This document shows, piece by piece, positions 1-6,307 of a stretch of 6,624 nucleotides of DNA; positions within the stretch are counted from its first letter, which is position 1; the number at the start of each line of letters is the position of its first letter. The notes below the pieces were generated by a model. The model saw only the letters and a program-made list of their open reading frames with translations. It was not told the origin of the DNA and made no database searches. Made by a program: the position numbers and the translations under genes. The stretch covers positions 1 through 6,624 of the forward strand of contig JAURMY010000292.1 of the NCBI GenBank assembly GCA_030830465.1. The letters run 5' to 3'. The stretch is from Alphaproteobacteria bacterium (GTDB lineage Bacteria; Pseudomonadota; Alphaproteobacteria; Rhodobacterales; Rhodobacteraceae).

Positions 1-687
1 AAACAGGGCGTGAAGGGCGTTTATTCGCTGGTCACCGATTACGGCCCCGGCATCAGCTCGGGTGACGCATTCGCGGCCGGTTTTGAAGCCGGAGGCGGCA
101 AGATGGTCGGCGCGGACCGTTCGCCCGTCGTCAACCCCGACTTTGCGCCTTTCGTACAGCGGATTGCCGATGCCAAACCCGAAGCGATCTATGTTTGGGT
201 TCCCGGCGGCACCCAACCCCCGGCTTTGGGCAAGGCGCTGGCGGAACGCGGCGTGACCTCGGCCACCACCAAGATCTATGGTCAGGGTGAGCTGACCGAT
301 GACGCGGCCTTGGCCGCCATGGGCGATGCCTCCGTTGGAATCATCACCGCCTATCACTATGACACCCACCGCGACAGCGCCATGAACAAGGAATTCGTCG
401 CCGCCTACCGTGCCGCCAACAATGGTCGTGATCCCGACATCTATTCGATCGGGGCCTATGACGGCATGCACGCCATCTATGAGGCGATCAAGGCCGCCAA
501 TGGCGATCTGTCCGGCGAAGCCCTTGAAAAGGCTTCAAAAGGCCTGACATGGGAAAGCCCGCGCGGCATGATGGGGATTGATGCCGAAACCGGCGACGTG
601 GTTCAGACCATCTGGATCCGCGAAGTTCAGATGGTGGACGGCAAGCCCACAAACGTTGTGATCGACCAGATCGACAACGCCAAGTAA
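1..687 (+). CDS. ABC transporter substrate-binding protein, Liv/HAAT type (5' end missing)
   Basis: The frame is open from base 1 to the TAA at 685-687, giving 228 residues. This is the C-terminal part of a periplasmic binding protein of the leucine/isoleucine/valine-binding type (type 1 periplasmic fold, Peripla_BP_6). Such proteins are usually about 370-400 residues, so the signal peptide and much of lobe 1 lie outside the window. Visible family traits are the YSLVTDYGPG segment near the start, a PDFAPFVQRIADAKPEAIYVW stretch split across the hinge region, and the SIGAYDGMHAIYEAIKAANG helix near the C-terminus. The protein would capture the ligand in the periplasm and deliver it to the two permeases encoded next. 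Ligand identity cannot be told from this part. A GTG codon at 10 is internal and not a start, because the frame stays open upstream with matching sequence. The family call is firm; the substrate is unknown. Confidence 0.9.
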   Translation, partial: KQGVKGVYSLVTDYGPGISSGDAFAAGFEAGGGKMVGADRSPVVNPDFAPFVQRIADAKPEAIYVWVPGGTQPPALGKALAERGVTSATTKIYGQGELTDDAALAAMGDASVGIITAYHYDTHRDSAMNKEFVAAYRAANNGRDPDIYSIGAYDGMHAIYEAIKAANGDLSGEALEKASKGLTWESPRGMMGIDAETGDVVQTIWIREVQMVDGKPTNVVIDQIDNAK

Positions 688-712
688 CCCGGCCTGAACG
701 GCCCTGAAACCT

Positions 713-741
713 GCGCCGCCGCAAGCCCTTTGCGGCGGCGC
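713..741 (+). terminator. Intercistronic stem-loop between binding-protein and permease genes
   Basis: A perfect 12-bp inverted repeat, GCGCCGCCGCAA (713-724) and TTGCGGCGGCGC (730-741), encloses a 5-nt loop GCCCT. It lies 25 nt after the binding-protein stop codon and 23 nt before the livH-like start. Only TT follows the stem, then CG, so it lacks the U-tract of a standard intrinsic terminator. In transporter operons such a structure commonly allows partial termination or protects the 3' end of the upstream message, so that binding protein is made in excess over membrane components. That role is inferred here. The structure itself is directly visible. Confidence 0.75.
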
Positions 742-749
742 TTCGTCCC

Positions 750-755
750 GGAAAG
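750..755 (+). promoter_or_regulatory. Ribosome binding site of the livH-like gene
   Basis: GGAAAG ends 9 nt before the ATG at 765. It lies just downstream of the stem-loop, so the permease gene can be translated independently of the binding-protein gene. It supports the choice of ATG 765. Confidence 0.5.
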
Positions 756-764
756 CCCGACCTG

Positions 765-1625
765 ATGAGCCAACTTCTGGCAGTTTTGTTTGACGGCATC
801 GCCTATGGCATGTTGCTGTTCTTGCTGTCGGTCGGGCTGTCGGTGACTCAGGGCATGATGAATTTCACCAATTTGGCGCATGGCGCTTTTGCCATGCTCG
901 GGGCCTATGTGACCCTGTTCATGGTCCAGACGCTGGGGGTGAATTTCCTGCTGACCCTGCCCTTTGCCTTTGCGGTGACCGCCCTTGTCGCCGCCGCTTT
1001 TGAAGTGACGCTGTTTCGAAGGCTCTATAATGCGGGCGAGCTTAATCAGGTTCTGTTCACCATCGGGCTGGTTTTCACCGCCTCGGCCGTGGCGGCCTAT
1101 CTGTTCGGATCGGTCAACCAGTCGGTTGCGCTGCCCGACTATCTGACCGGCTATGTCGAGTTCGCCGGGGCCAAGCTGCCGTCTTACCGGATATTTCTGG
1201 TGATCGCCGCCGTCCTGTTGACCGGCGGCGTTGTCTGGCTGTTGGAATATACCCGGTTTGGCGCAAAAATCCGCGCCGCCGTTGACAATCAGCGCGTCGC
1301 CCGCGGGCTGGGCCTGAACGTCAACCGGATTTTCGCACTGACCTTTGCCCTGGGTTCGGGCCTTGCGGGACTGGGCGGCGCACTGGCGATCGACATCCTG
1401 TCGCTCGACCCGTCCTTTGGCTTTCACATTCTGGTGCCGGTGCTGATCGTTGTCGCCGTCGGCGGGCTGGGCTCGATCTGGGGCAGTTTCGTGGCCGCCG
1501 CCTGTCTGGGTCTGTTTGACGTGGCGGGGAAATATTTCATCCCCGAGCTTGGCGCCTTTCTGATCTACCTGTTCATGGTCACCCTGTTGTTTCTGCGCCC
1601 CGGCGGCCTGTTCGGAAAAAGGTAA
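765..1625 (+). CDS. livH: Branched-chain amino acid ABC transporter permease, LivH-like
   Basis: This 286-residue integral inner-membrane protein belongs to the BPD_transp_2 family and has the usual LivH length. It forms half of the transmembrane channel of the importer. Hydrophobic segments can be placed at roughly residues 4-27, 39-59, 61-84, 95-115, 142-161, 188-210, 221-235, 238-255 and 262-277. The family hallmarks are the N-terminal LSVGLSVTQGMMNFTNLAHG block (residues 21-40) and the cytoplasmic loop TRFGAKIRAAVDNQRVARG (163-181). That loop is followed by a glycine-rich helix (FALGSGLAGLGGAL) that would contact the ATPases. The C-terminus LRPGGLFGKR is typical of LivH. The ATG at 765 has a GGAAAG site 9 nt upstream. 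The livM-like gene follows after 5 nt. The symbol is by family; the substrate may not be a branched-chain amino acid. Confidence 0.93.
   Translation: MSQLLAVLFDGIAYGMLLFLLSVGLSVTQGMMNFTNLAHGAFAMLGAYVTLFMVQTLGVNFLLTLPFAFAVTALVAAAFEVTLFRRLYNAGELNQVLFTIGLVFTASAVAAYLFGSVNQSVALPDYLTGYVEFAGAKLPSYRIFLVIAAVLLTGGVVWLLEYTRFGAKIRAAVDNQRVARGLGLNVNRIFALTFALGSGLAGLGGALAIDILSLDPSFGFHILVPVLIVVAVGGLGSIWGSFVAAACLGLFDVAGKYFIPELGAFLIYLFMVTLLFLRPGGLFGKR
1618..1622 (+). promoter_or_regulatory. Ribosome binding site of the livM-like gene
   Basis: AAAGG lies inside the last codons of the livH-like gene, directly before its TAA, with 8 nt to the ATG at 1631. It supports that start and suggests translational coupling of the two permeases. 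Confidence 0.6.
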
Positions 1626-1630
1626 GCATC

Positions 1631-2599
1631 ATGGACCCCAAGACATGGATCAGGCGCAGGGAAAGGATTTCAATCTTTGAAATCCTGTTCTGGCTGGCGG
1701 CACTGGTGCTGCCCTATGCGTTCTTTCCGACCTATCTGTCGCTGGCCAGCCAGATCGCCGTGGCCGCCGCCTTTTGCATCTCGCTGGACCTGATTTTGGG
1801 CTATGCCGGGATCATTTCGCTGGGCCATGCGGCGTTTTTCGGGATCGGGGCCTATGCCGCGGGCATCCTGTCGGCACAGGGCTGGGGCGAGCCGGTCACC
1901 GGCCTGCTGTTTGCCGGGGCGATCACCGGACTGGTTGGTTGGCTGGTCAGTTTCATGATCGTGCGGGTTCAGCATCTGGCCCTGTTGATGATCACCCTCG
2001 GGCTGGGATTTCTGACCGTCGAACTGGCCAATTCGCTGGACTGGCTGACCGGCGGCTCGGACGGGTTGCAGGGGGTTGATACCTGGCCCTTGCTGGGCAT
2101 CTGGAAATTTTCGTTCTGGGTCTATACCGGCTATGGCTATGCTTTGGCCGTGTGTTTTGTCATCTTTTTAATCAGCCGGATGCTGGTGAATTCGCCCTTC
2201 GGCCTGACGCTGGAAACCATCCGCGAGAACCCGGTCCGCACAACGGCCCTGGGCGCGCCAAACCGGGCGCATCTGCAAAAGATCTTTGTGATCTCGGCGA
2301 TTTTCGCCGGTGTCGCCGGGGCGGTTCTGGCCCAGACGACCGAAGCCGTCAGCACCGAAATGCCCGGCTTTCAACGCTCGGCCGATGTGGCGATCATGCT
2401 GATCCTGGGCGGCACCGGGCGGCTTTATGGCGCGATCCTTGGCGCGATCATCTTCATGGTCGCCAAAGACCAGCTTAGCGATATGAATCCGCAATACTGG
2501 TATTTCTGGATCGGTCTTTTGCTGATGATCGTGGTTTTGTTCATGCCCCGCGGCATTCTGGGCGGGCTGACGGCGCTCTTGGAACGGGTGCGCAAATGA
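1631..2599 (+). CDS. livM: Branched-chain amino acid ABC transporter permease, LivM-like
   Basis: This 322-residue second permease of the importer is also a BPD_transp_2 protein, expected to pair with the LivH-like subunit in the inner membrane. The short basic N-terminus (WIRRRER) precedes the first hydrophobic segment at about 15-32. The LivM signature GYAGIISLGHAAFFGIGAYA lies at 57-76, and WLTGGSDGL at about 138-146. The coupling loop SPFGLTLETIRENPVRTTAL is at 188-207, followed by the helix around ISAIFAGVAGAVLAQ. The GTGRLYGAILGA block (261-272) and the C-terminal MPRGILGG are also typical. It lacks the long N-terminal extension of E. coli LivM, as is usual in alphaproteobacterial relatives. 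Its TGA overlaps the next ATG by 4 nt (ATGA at 2596-2599), so translation is probably coupled to the livG-like gene. Confidence 0.93.
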   Translation: MDPKTWIRRRERISIFEILFWLAALVLPYAFFPTYLSLASQIAVAAAFCISLDLILGYAGIISLGHAAFFGIGAYAAGILSAQGWGEPVTGLLFAGAITGLVGWLVSFMIVRVQHLALLMITLGLGFLTVELANSLDWLTGGSDGLQGVDTWPLLGIWKFSFWVYTGYGYALAVCFVIFLISRMLVNSPFGLTLETIRENPVRTTALGAPNRAHLQKIFVISAIFAGVAGAVLAQTTEAVSTEMPGFQRSADVAIMLILGGTGRLYGAILGAIIFMVAKDQLSDMNPQYWYFWIGLLLMIVVLFMPRGILGGLTALLERVRK

Positions 2600-3345
2600 C
2601 GCTGGCGCTGGAAACCCGCGGCCTGAACCGGTCCTTTGGCAATCTTGTCGTGGCCGACGATATTTCCCTGCGCCTGCCCGAGGGCGGGCGTCATGCGCTG
2701 ATCGGGCCGAACGGGGCGGGCAAAACCACGCTGATCAATCTGGTCACCGGGCGCTTGCAGCCGGACGGCGGGCAGGTCTTGCTGCACGGGTCCGATGTCA
2801 CCGGTGCGGAACCCTACCGGCGGGTCAAGGCCGGTCTTGTGCGGACCTTTCAGATCAACACCCTGTTTGCCAAGCTGACGCCGCTGGAAAGTGTCGCAAT
2901 GGCGATTTGTGAACGCAACGGCGTGTCCGGCCATTGGGTCCTGCCCCTGTCCCGGCGCGAGGCTGAACTGACCGAAGCCTATGATCTGCTGGCAAAAATC
3001 GGGCTTGCCGACCATGCCACACGCCCGACCGGCGCACTGGCCTATGGTCAGCAGCGGTTGCTGGAAATCGCCTTGGCTCTGGCAGCAAAGCCCAAAGTCC
3101 TGTTGCTGGATGAACCCGCTGCGGGCGTGCCCAAGGGCGAAAGCGGGGAGCTTTTCAAGGTGATCGCCGCCCTGCCCGCCGATATCTCGATCCTGTTTAT
3201 CGAGCATGACATGAACCTTGTCTTCACCTTCGCCAAACATATCACCGTGCTGGTTCAGGGTGCGATCCTGCTGGAAGGCACGCCCGATCAGATCAAGGCC
3301 GATCCGCGTGTGCGCCAAGTCTATCTGGGGGACGCCCATGTCTGA
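2596..3345 (+). CDS. livG: Branched-chain amino acid ABC transporter ATP-binding protein, LivG-like
   Basis: This 249-residue cytoplasmic ATPase is one of two nucleotide-binding subunits that power the importer. Walker A is GPNGAGKTT at residues 37-45. The signature region is LAYGQQRLLEIA from residue 148, where YGQQ replaces the classic SGGQ as is usual in LivG. Walker B is VLLLDEP with D172 and catalytic E173. The switch histidine is H204 in IEHDM. The TFQ motif near VRTFQINTLFAKLTPLESV (around 80-97) is the Q-loop region. The D-loop reads AAGVPKGES, a variant of the more familiar AAGLNPxE. The protein ends with EGTPDQIKADPRVRQVYLG, the usual LivG tail. All catalytic elements are intact. 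The start overlaps the livM-like stop, and its own stop lies 8 nt inside the next gene. Confidence 0.94.
   Translation: MTLALETRGLNRSFGNLVVADDISLRLPEGGRHALIGPNGAGKTTLINLVTGRLQPDGGQVLLHGSDVTGAEPYRRVKAGLVRTFQINTLFAKLTPLESVAMAICERNGVSGHWVLPLSRREAELTEAYDLLAKIGLADHATRPTGALAYGQQRLLEIALALAAKPKVLLLDEPAAGVPKGESGELFKVIAALPADISILFIEHDMNLVFTFAKHITVLVQGAILLEGTPDQIKADPRVRQVYLGDAHV
3327..3332 (+). promoter_or_regulatory. Ribosome binding site fixing the livF-like start
   Basis: GGGGGA lies within the 3' end of the livG-like gene, 5 nt before the ATG at 3338. The same frame is open further upstream (an ATG at 3218). The strong site at this position, together with the conserved N-terminus LLELENVTAGYG, shows that 3338 is the real start. 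Confidence 0.65.
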
Positions 3346-4048
3346 CGCCCTGCTGGAACTGGAAAACGTGACCGCAGGCTATGGCGGCGCGGTGGTGATC
3401 GACGATGTCAGCCTGACCCTTGCAGAAGGGGCCGGGCTGGCCCTGCTGGGCCGCAACGGGGTGGGCAAATCCAGCCTGATCCAGACCGTCATGGGCCTGA
3501 CCAAACAGACCGGCGGGCGCATCCTGTGGCGCGGGCAAGACATCACCCGGATGAAAACCCATGACCGCGCCCGCGCCGGTCTGGGCTGGGTGCCGCAGGA
3601 ACGCGACGTGTTTCAGTCCCTGACGGTTCAGGAAAATCTGGAGGTGGTCGCCCGCCCCGGCTTTTGGGACATCGCCAAAGTGTTTGACCTGTTCCCCCGG
3701 TTGCAGGAACGCCGCGCCAACAAAGGCAATCAACTGTCGGGTGGCGAACAGCAGATGCTGGCGATCGGTCGCACCCTTGCCACCAACCCGTCGCTTTTGC
3801 TGCTGGACGAACCGCTTGAGGGACTGGCCCCCATCGTGGTTGAGGAACTGGGTACCGCCATCGCAAGGATGAAATCCGAAAGCAACATGGCGCTGGTGAT
3901 GGTCGAACAACACGCCGCAGCCGCCCTTGCGGCCACGGACACGGCGCTTATTCTGGAACGCGGCCGGGTGGTGTGGCAGGGGGCATCAGCGGCCCTGTCG
4001 GTGGATCAGACAACGATGGACCGGTTTATCGGCCTGAATGTGGGATAA
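3338..4048 (+). CDS. livF: Branched-chain amino acid ABC transporter ATP-binding protein, LivF-like
   Basis: This 236-residue second ATPase subunit of the importer has normal LivF length. Walker A is GRNGVGKSS at residues 38-46. The signature LSGGEQQMLAIGRTL starts at residue 133. Walker B is LLLLDEP with D157 and catalytic E158, followed by the LivF-typical LEGLAPIVVEEL. At the switch position the sequence is VEQH, so Gln191 aligns with the histidine of LivG (IEHD). LivF proteins generally carry VEQN there, so Gln is normal and only the following His192 differs. The start at 3338 overlaps the livG-like gene by 8 nt and has a good GGGGGA site. An open frame runs further upstream but is the shadow of livG. 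The next gene starts 4 nt after the stop, so the enzyme genes are probably on the same transcript. Confidence 0.94.
   Translation: MSDALLELENVTAGYGGAVVIDDVSLTLAEGAGLALLGRNGVGKSSLIQTVMGLTKQTGGRILWRGQDITRMKTHDRARAGLGWVPQERDVFQSLTVQENLEVVARPGFWDIAKVFDLFPRLQERRANKGNQLSGGEQQMLAIGRTLATNPSLLLLDEPLEGLAPIVVEELGTAIARMKSESNMALVMVEQHAAAALAATDTALILERGRVVWQGASAALSVDQTTMDRFIGLNVG
4042..4045 (+). promoter_or_regulatory. Putative ribosome binding site of the aldo/keto reductase gene
   Basis: GGGA lies 7 nt before the ATG at 4053, inside the last codons of the livF-like gene. It favours start 4053 over the in-frame ATG at 4038, which has no evident site. The ATG at 4059 could also be used, with AAGA at 4047-4050 8 nt upstream. 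Confidence 0.4.
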
Positions 4049-4052
4049 GAAC

Positions 4053-4991
4053 ATGGATATGCGCAAAGTTGGCAACAGCGATTTGATGGTTTCAAGCCTT
4101 GGGATTGGCTGCAACAATTTCGGCGGGCGGCTGGACGAAGCGGCCTCGCATGCCGTGATCCACGCGGCACTCGATATCGGGGTGACCCTGTTTGACACCG
4201 CCGATATTTACCCGATGGGGGTTCAGGGGGCCTCGGAAACCATTCTGGGCAAAGGCCTGGGCAAGCGGCGCAATCAGGCGGTTCTGGCCACCAAGGTCGG
4301 CGGCCCGATGGACGCCGAGGGCAAGCTGAAAGGCGGCTCCAAAGCCTATGTCCTTCAGGCGGTTGAGGCCTGTCTGCGCCGGCTTGGCACCGATCATATT
4401 GACCTGTTGCAGTTTCACTGGCCGGACCCGGAAACCCCGATCGAGGAAACCCTTGCCGCCTTTGACACCCTGATCAAGGCTGGCAAAGTGCGCTATATCG
4501 GGTCCAGCAATGTCAGCGGCTGGCAGGTGGTTGAAGCGCAGTTTCTGGCCCGCGAACTGGGGCTTGCGCGATATGTCGTGACGCAAGAGGGCTACAGCCT
4601 GCTTGACCGCAAGGTCGAAACCGAAGTGATCCCCGCCTGCCAGAAATACGGCGTCGGGTTGTTGCCCTATTTCCCGCTGGAAAGCGGTTTGCTCAGCGGC
4701 AAGTACAAATCCGGCCGGCCCGCCCCGGAAGGCAGCCGACTGGCCGGATCAAAACCGCTGGCGGATAAGTTCCTGACCGAGGCCAAACTGGCCCGCGCCG
4801 GGCAATTGCAGGCGGTCGTGGAAACCGCCGGACTGGCGCTGATTGATCTGGCGTTTTCCTGGCTTTTGCGCGACGCGGTGGTGCCCAGCGTGATCGCCGG
4901 GGCCAGCACGCCCGCACAGGTGGAACGCAATGCCCGCGCCGTCGGCCACACCTTGTCGCCCGACATCCTCAAGGCCGTCGCCGAGATCTGA
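4053..4991 (+). CDS. Aldo/keto reductase
   Basis: This 312-residue NAD(P)H-dependent oxidoreductase of the aldo/keto reductase superfamily is a cytoplasmic TIM-barrel enzyme that reduces aldehydes or ketones. The catalytic tetrad is complete: D48 and Y53 in FDTADIY, K81 in ATKVGG and H122 in LLQFHWPD. Other family features are the N-terminal MRKVGNSDLMVSSLGIG hairpin and first strand, the GSSNVSGWQ segment, and the cofactor-binding stretch IAGASTPAQVERN near residues 281-293. The overall style resembles the Kv-beta/YhdN-like branch. The exact substrate is not evident. ATG 4053 was chosen because a GGGA site precedes it and MDMRKVGNSDL fits the family N-terminus; 4038 would add MWDKN and overlap livF. 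It sits tightly behind the transporter genes. A 63-nt gap separates it from the amidohydrolase gene. Confidence 0.92.
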   Translation: MDMRKVGNSDLMVSSLGIGCNNFGGRLDEAASHAVIHAALDIGVTLFDTADIYPMGVQGASETILGKGLGKRRNQAVLATKVGGPMDAEGKLKGGSKAYVLQAVEACLRRLGTDHIDLLQFHWPDPETPIEETLAAFDTLIKAGKVRYIGSSNVSGWQVVEAQFLARELGLARYVVTQEGYSLLDRKVETEVIPACQKYGVGLLPYFPLESGLLSGKYKSGRPAPEGSRLAGSKPLADKFLTEAKLARAGQLQAVVETAGLALIDLAFSWLLRDAVVPSVIAGASTPAQVERNARAVGHTLSPDILKAVAEI

Positions 4992-5005
4992 ACCGCCCTT
5001 GCAAT

Positions 5006-5023
5006 TTGCCGGCGTCACGGCAA
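5006..5023 (+). other. Small inverted repeat in the gap before the amidohydrolase gene
   Basis: TTGCCG (5006-5011) and CGGCAA (5018-5023) can pair around a 6-nt loop. It is the only structure seen in the 63-nt gap 4992-5054. It is short, has no following T-run, and could be chance. Confidence 0.25.
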
Positions 5024-5054
5024 CAGTGGCGGCGCACAAATCTATAGGTCCATC

Positions 5055-6217
5055 ATGCCCGTCAAGAACCGTTTTGCCGATCTGCACGCCGAAATCACCG
5101 GCTGGCGCCGCGATTTCCATCAGCACCCTGAAATCCTCTATGAAGTGCACCGCACCGCCGCCCGGGTGGCCGACCTGCTGCGCCAGTTCGGCTGTGACGA
5201 GGTGATTGAGGGCATCGGCCGCACCGGCGTTGTCGGCGTGATCAAGGGCCACAGCACCACATCGGGCAAGGTGATCGGCCTTCGGGCCGATATGGACGCC
5301 CTGCCGATTCATGAAATCACCGGGCTTGACTATGCCTCAAAGACGCCGGGCAAGATGCATGCCTGCGGCCATGACGGCCACACCGCGATGCTGCTGGGGG
5401 CGGCGAATACCTTTGTGAAACCCGCGCCTTTGACGGCACAGCCTGCGTCATTTTCCAACCCGCAGAAGAAGGCGGCGCCGGGGGCAAGGCCATGGTCGAT
5501 GACGGGATGATGGACCGGTTCGGCATTCAGGAAGTTTACGGCATGCACAACATGCCCGGCCATCCGGTCGGCCATTTCGCGATCCGGCCCGGCGCTTTGC
5601 TGGCCTCGTCGGATGAGTTTACCATCACCGTTACCGGCAAGGGCGGCCACGCCGCCGCCCCGCATGAGGCCGTGGACACAACCCTTGTGGCGGCGCAAAT
5701 CCTGCTGAGCCTGCAAACCATCGTGTCGCGCAATGTCAACCCGGTCAAACGGGTGGTGCTGACCGTTGGCACCTTCAAGACCGACAGCGTGGCCAGCAAT
5801 GTCATCGCCCATCAGGTGGTGATGGAAGGCACCGTGCGCACGCTGGATGCGGAATACCGCGAATTCGCCAAAAAGCGGGTGTTTGAAATCGCCGAAGGCA
5901 CCGCCAAAACCCTGGGGGCGACGGCGGTGGTGGACTGGGTGCCGGGCTATCCGGTCACCATGAACACACCCGAGCACACAACCTTTGCCGCCGATGTGGC
6001 GCGCAAAGTGTCCGCCCATGTGGATGACGCAACCGACCCGATCATGCCGGCCGAGGATTTCGCCTATATGCTGGAGGCCCGCCCCGGTGCCTATATCTTT
6101 CTGGGCAATGGCGACACCGCTATGTGCCACCACCCGGCCTATAACTTTGACGATGAGGCGATCCCTTACGGGTCCAGCTGGTATGCCGGCATGGCCGAGG
6201 CGCGGATGCCGGGGTAA
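5055..6217 (+). pseudogene. M20-family amidohydrolase (hippurate hydrolase/N-acyl-amino-acid hydrolase-like), broken by a one-base deletion
   Basis: Two adjacent frames encode one M20D metallopeptidase. The first runs from ATG 5055 through residue 117 (position 5405). After that, the family sequence continues only in the frame holding TAC at 5408. Restoring one base in the codon at 5406-5407 (giving AAN before TAC) yields MLLGAAKYLCETRAFDGT and a protein of about 387 residues, the normal family length. As written, the first frame runs into a non-family tail and stops at TGA 5508-5510. In restored numbering the motifs are HQHPE (22-26), RADMDALP (77-84) with D79 and D81, HACGHDGH with metal ligands C104 and H106, QPAEEG with E138 and E139, H165 in MHNMPG, the GKGGHAAAPHEAVD dimerisation-domain segment (195-208) and CHHPAYNFDDEA near residue 358. 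The family removes acyl groups from amino acids using a metal pair. AGG (5046-5048) is a weak ribosome site. All motifs remain, so the break is either very recent or a sequencing error. Confidence 0.88.
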
Positions 6218-6297
6218 CATCCAAAAGGTCCGTCATGATTTGCCAACGCGGCCCTTATTTCGCATCTTACCGCTGCCTGATCTCGAACCAAATCCAC

Positions 6298-6301
6298 GAG
6301 G
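6298..6301 (+). promoter_or_regulatory. Ribosome binding site of the DDAH gene
   Basis: GAGG ends 6 nt before the ATG at 6308 and supports that start. The rest of the 90-nt gap 6218-6307 shows no clear terminator or promoter. Confidence 0.6.
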
Positions 6302-6307
6302 CCCCCG

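Noticed and set aside
627..1427. Long minus-strand open frame (266 codons) opposite the livH-like gene
   Set aside because: It is a low-complexity product rich in Gln, Gly, Arg and His, with no family resemblance. It is opposite a clear conserved gene and typical of GC-rich antisense shadows.
3218..3337. Extended N-terminus for the livF-like gene from ATG 3218
   Set aside because: The extra 40 residues are the shadow of livG in another frame. The conserved LivF N-terminus begins at 3338 behind a strong GGGGGA site.
2425..3339. Minus-strand open frame of 304 codons opposite the livM/livG-like genes
   Set aside because: It lies entirely opposite conserved ATPase and permease sequence. Its composition reflects the complement of codons with G/C third positions, and no domain is recognisable.
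5018..5055. Possible promoter in front of the amidohydrolase gene (TCTATAGG just before the start)
   Set aside because: The TATA-like hexamer is only a few bases before the ATG, and no convincing -35 box lies about 17 nt upstream. The AGG there is better read as a weak ribosome site.
5406..5510. Programmed -1 frameshifting as an explanation for the split amidohydrolase
   Set aside because: I see no canonical slippery heptamer (X XXY YYZ) in the needed phase between 5400 and 5420, and no obvious following stem-loop. M20 enzymes are normally made from one frame. A simple base loss is more likely.
5330..6220. Minus-strand open frame of 296 codons opposite the amidohydrolase gene
   Set aside because: It is continuous across the frameshift but has only His/Gly/Arg-rich shadow sequence. 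The plus strand carries all the M20 motifs.
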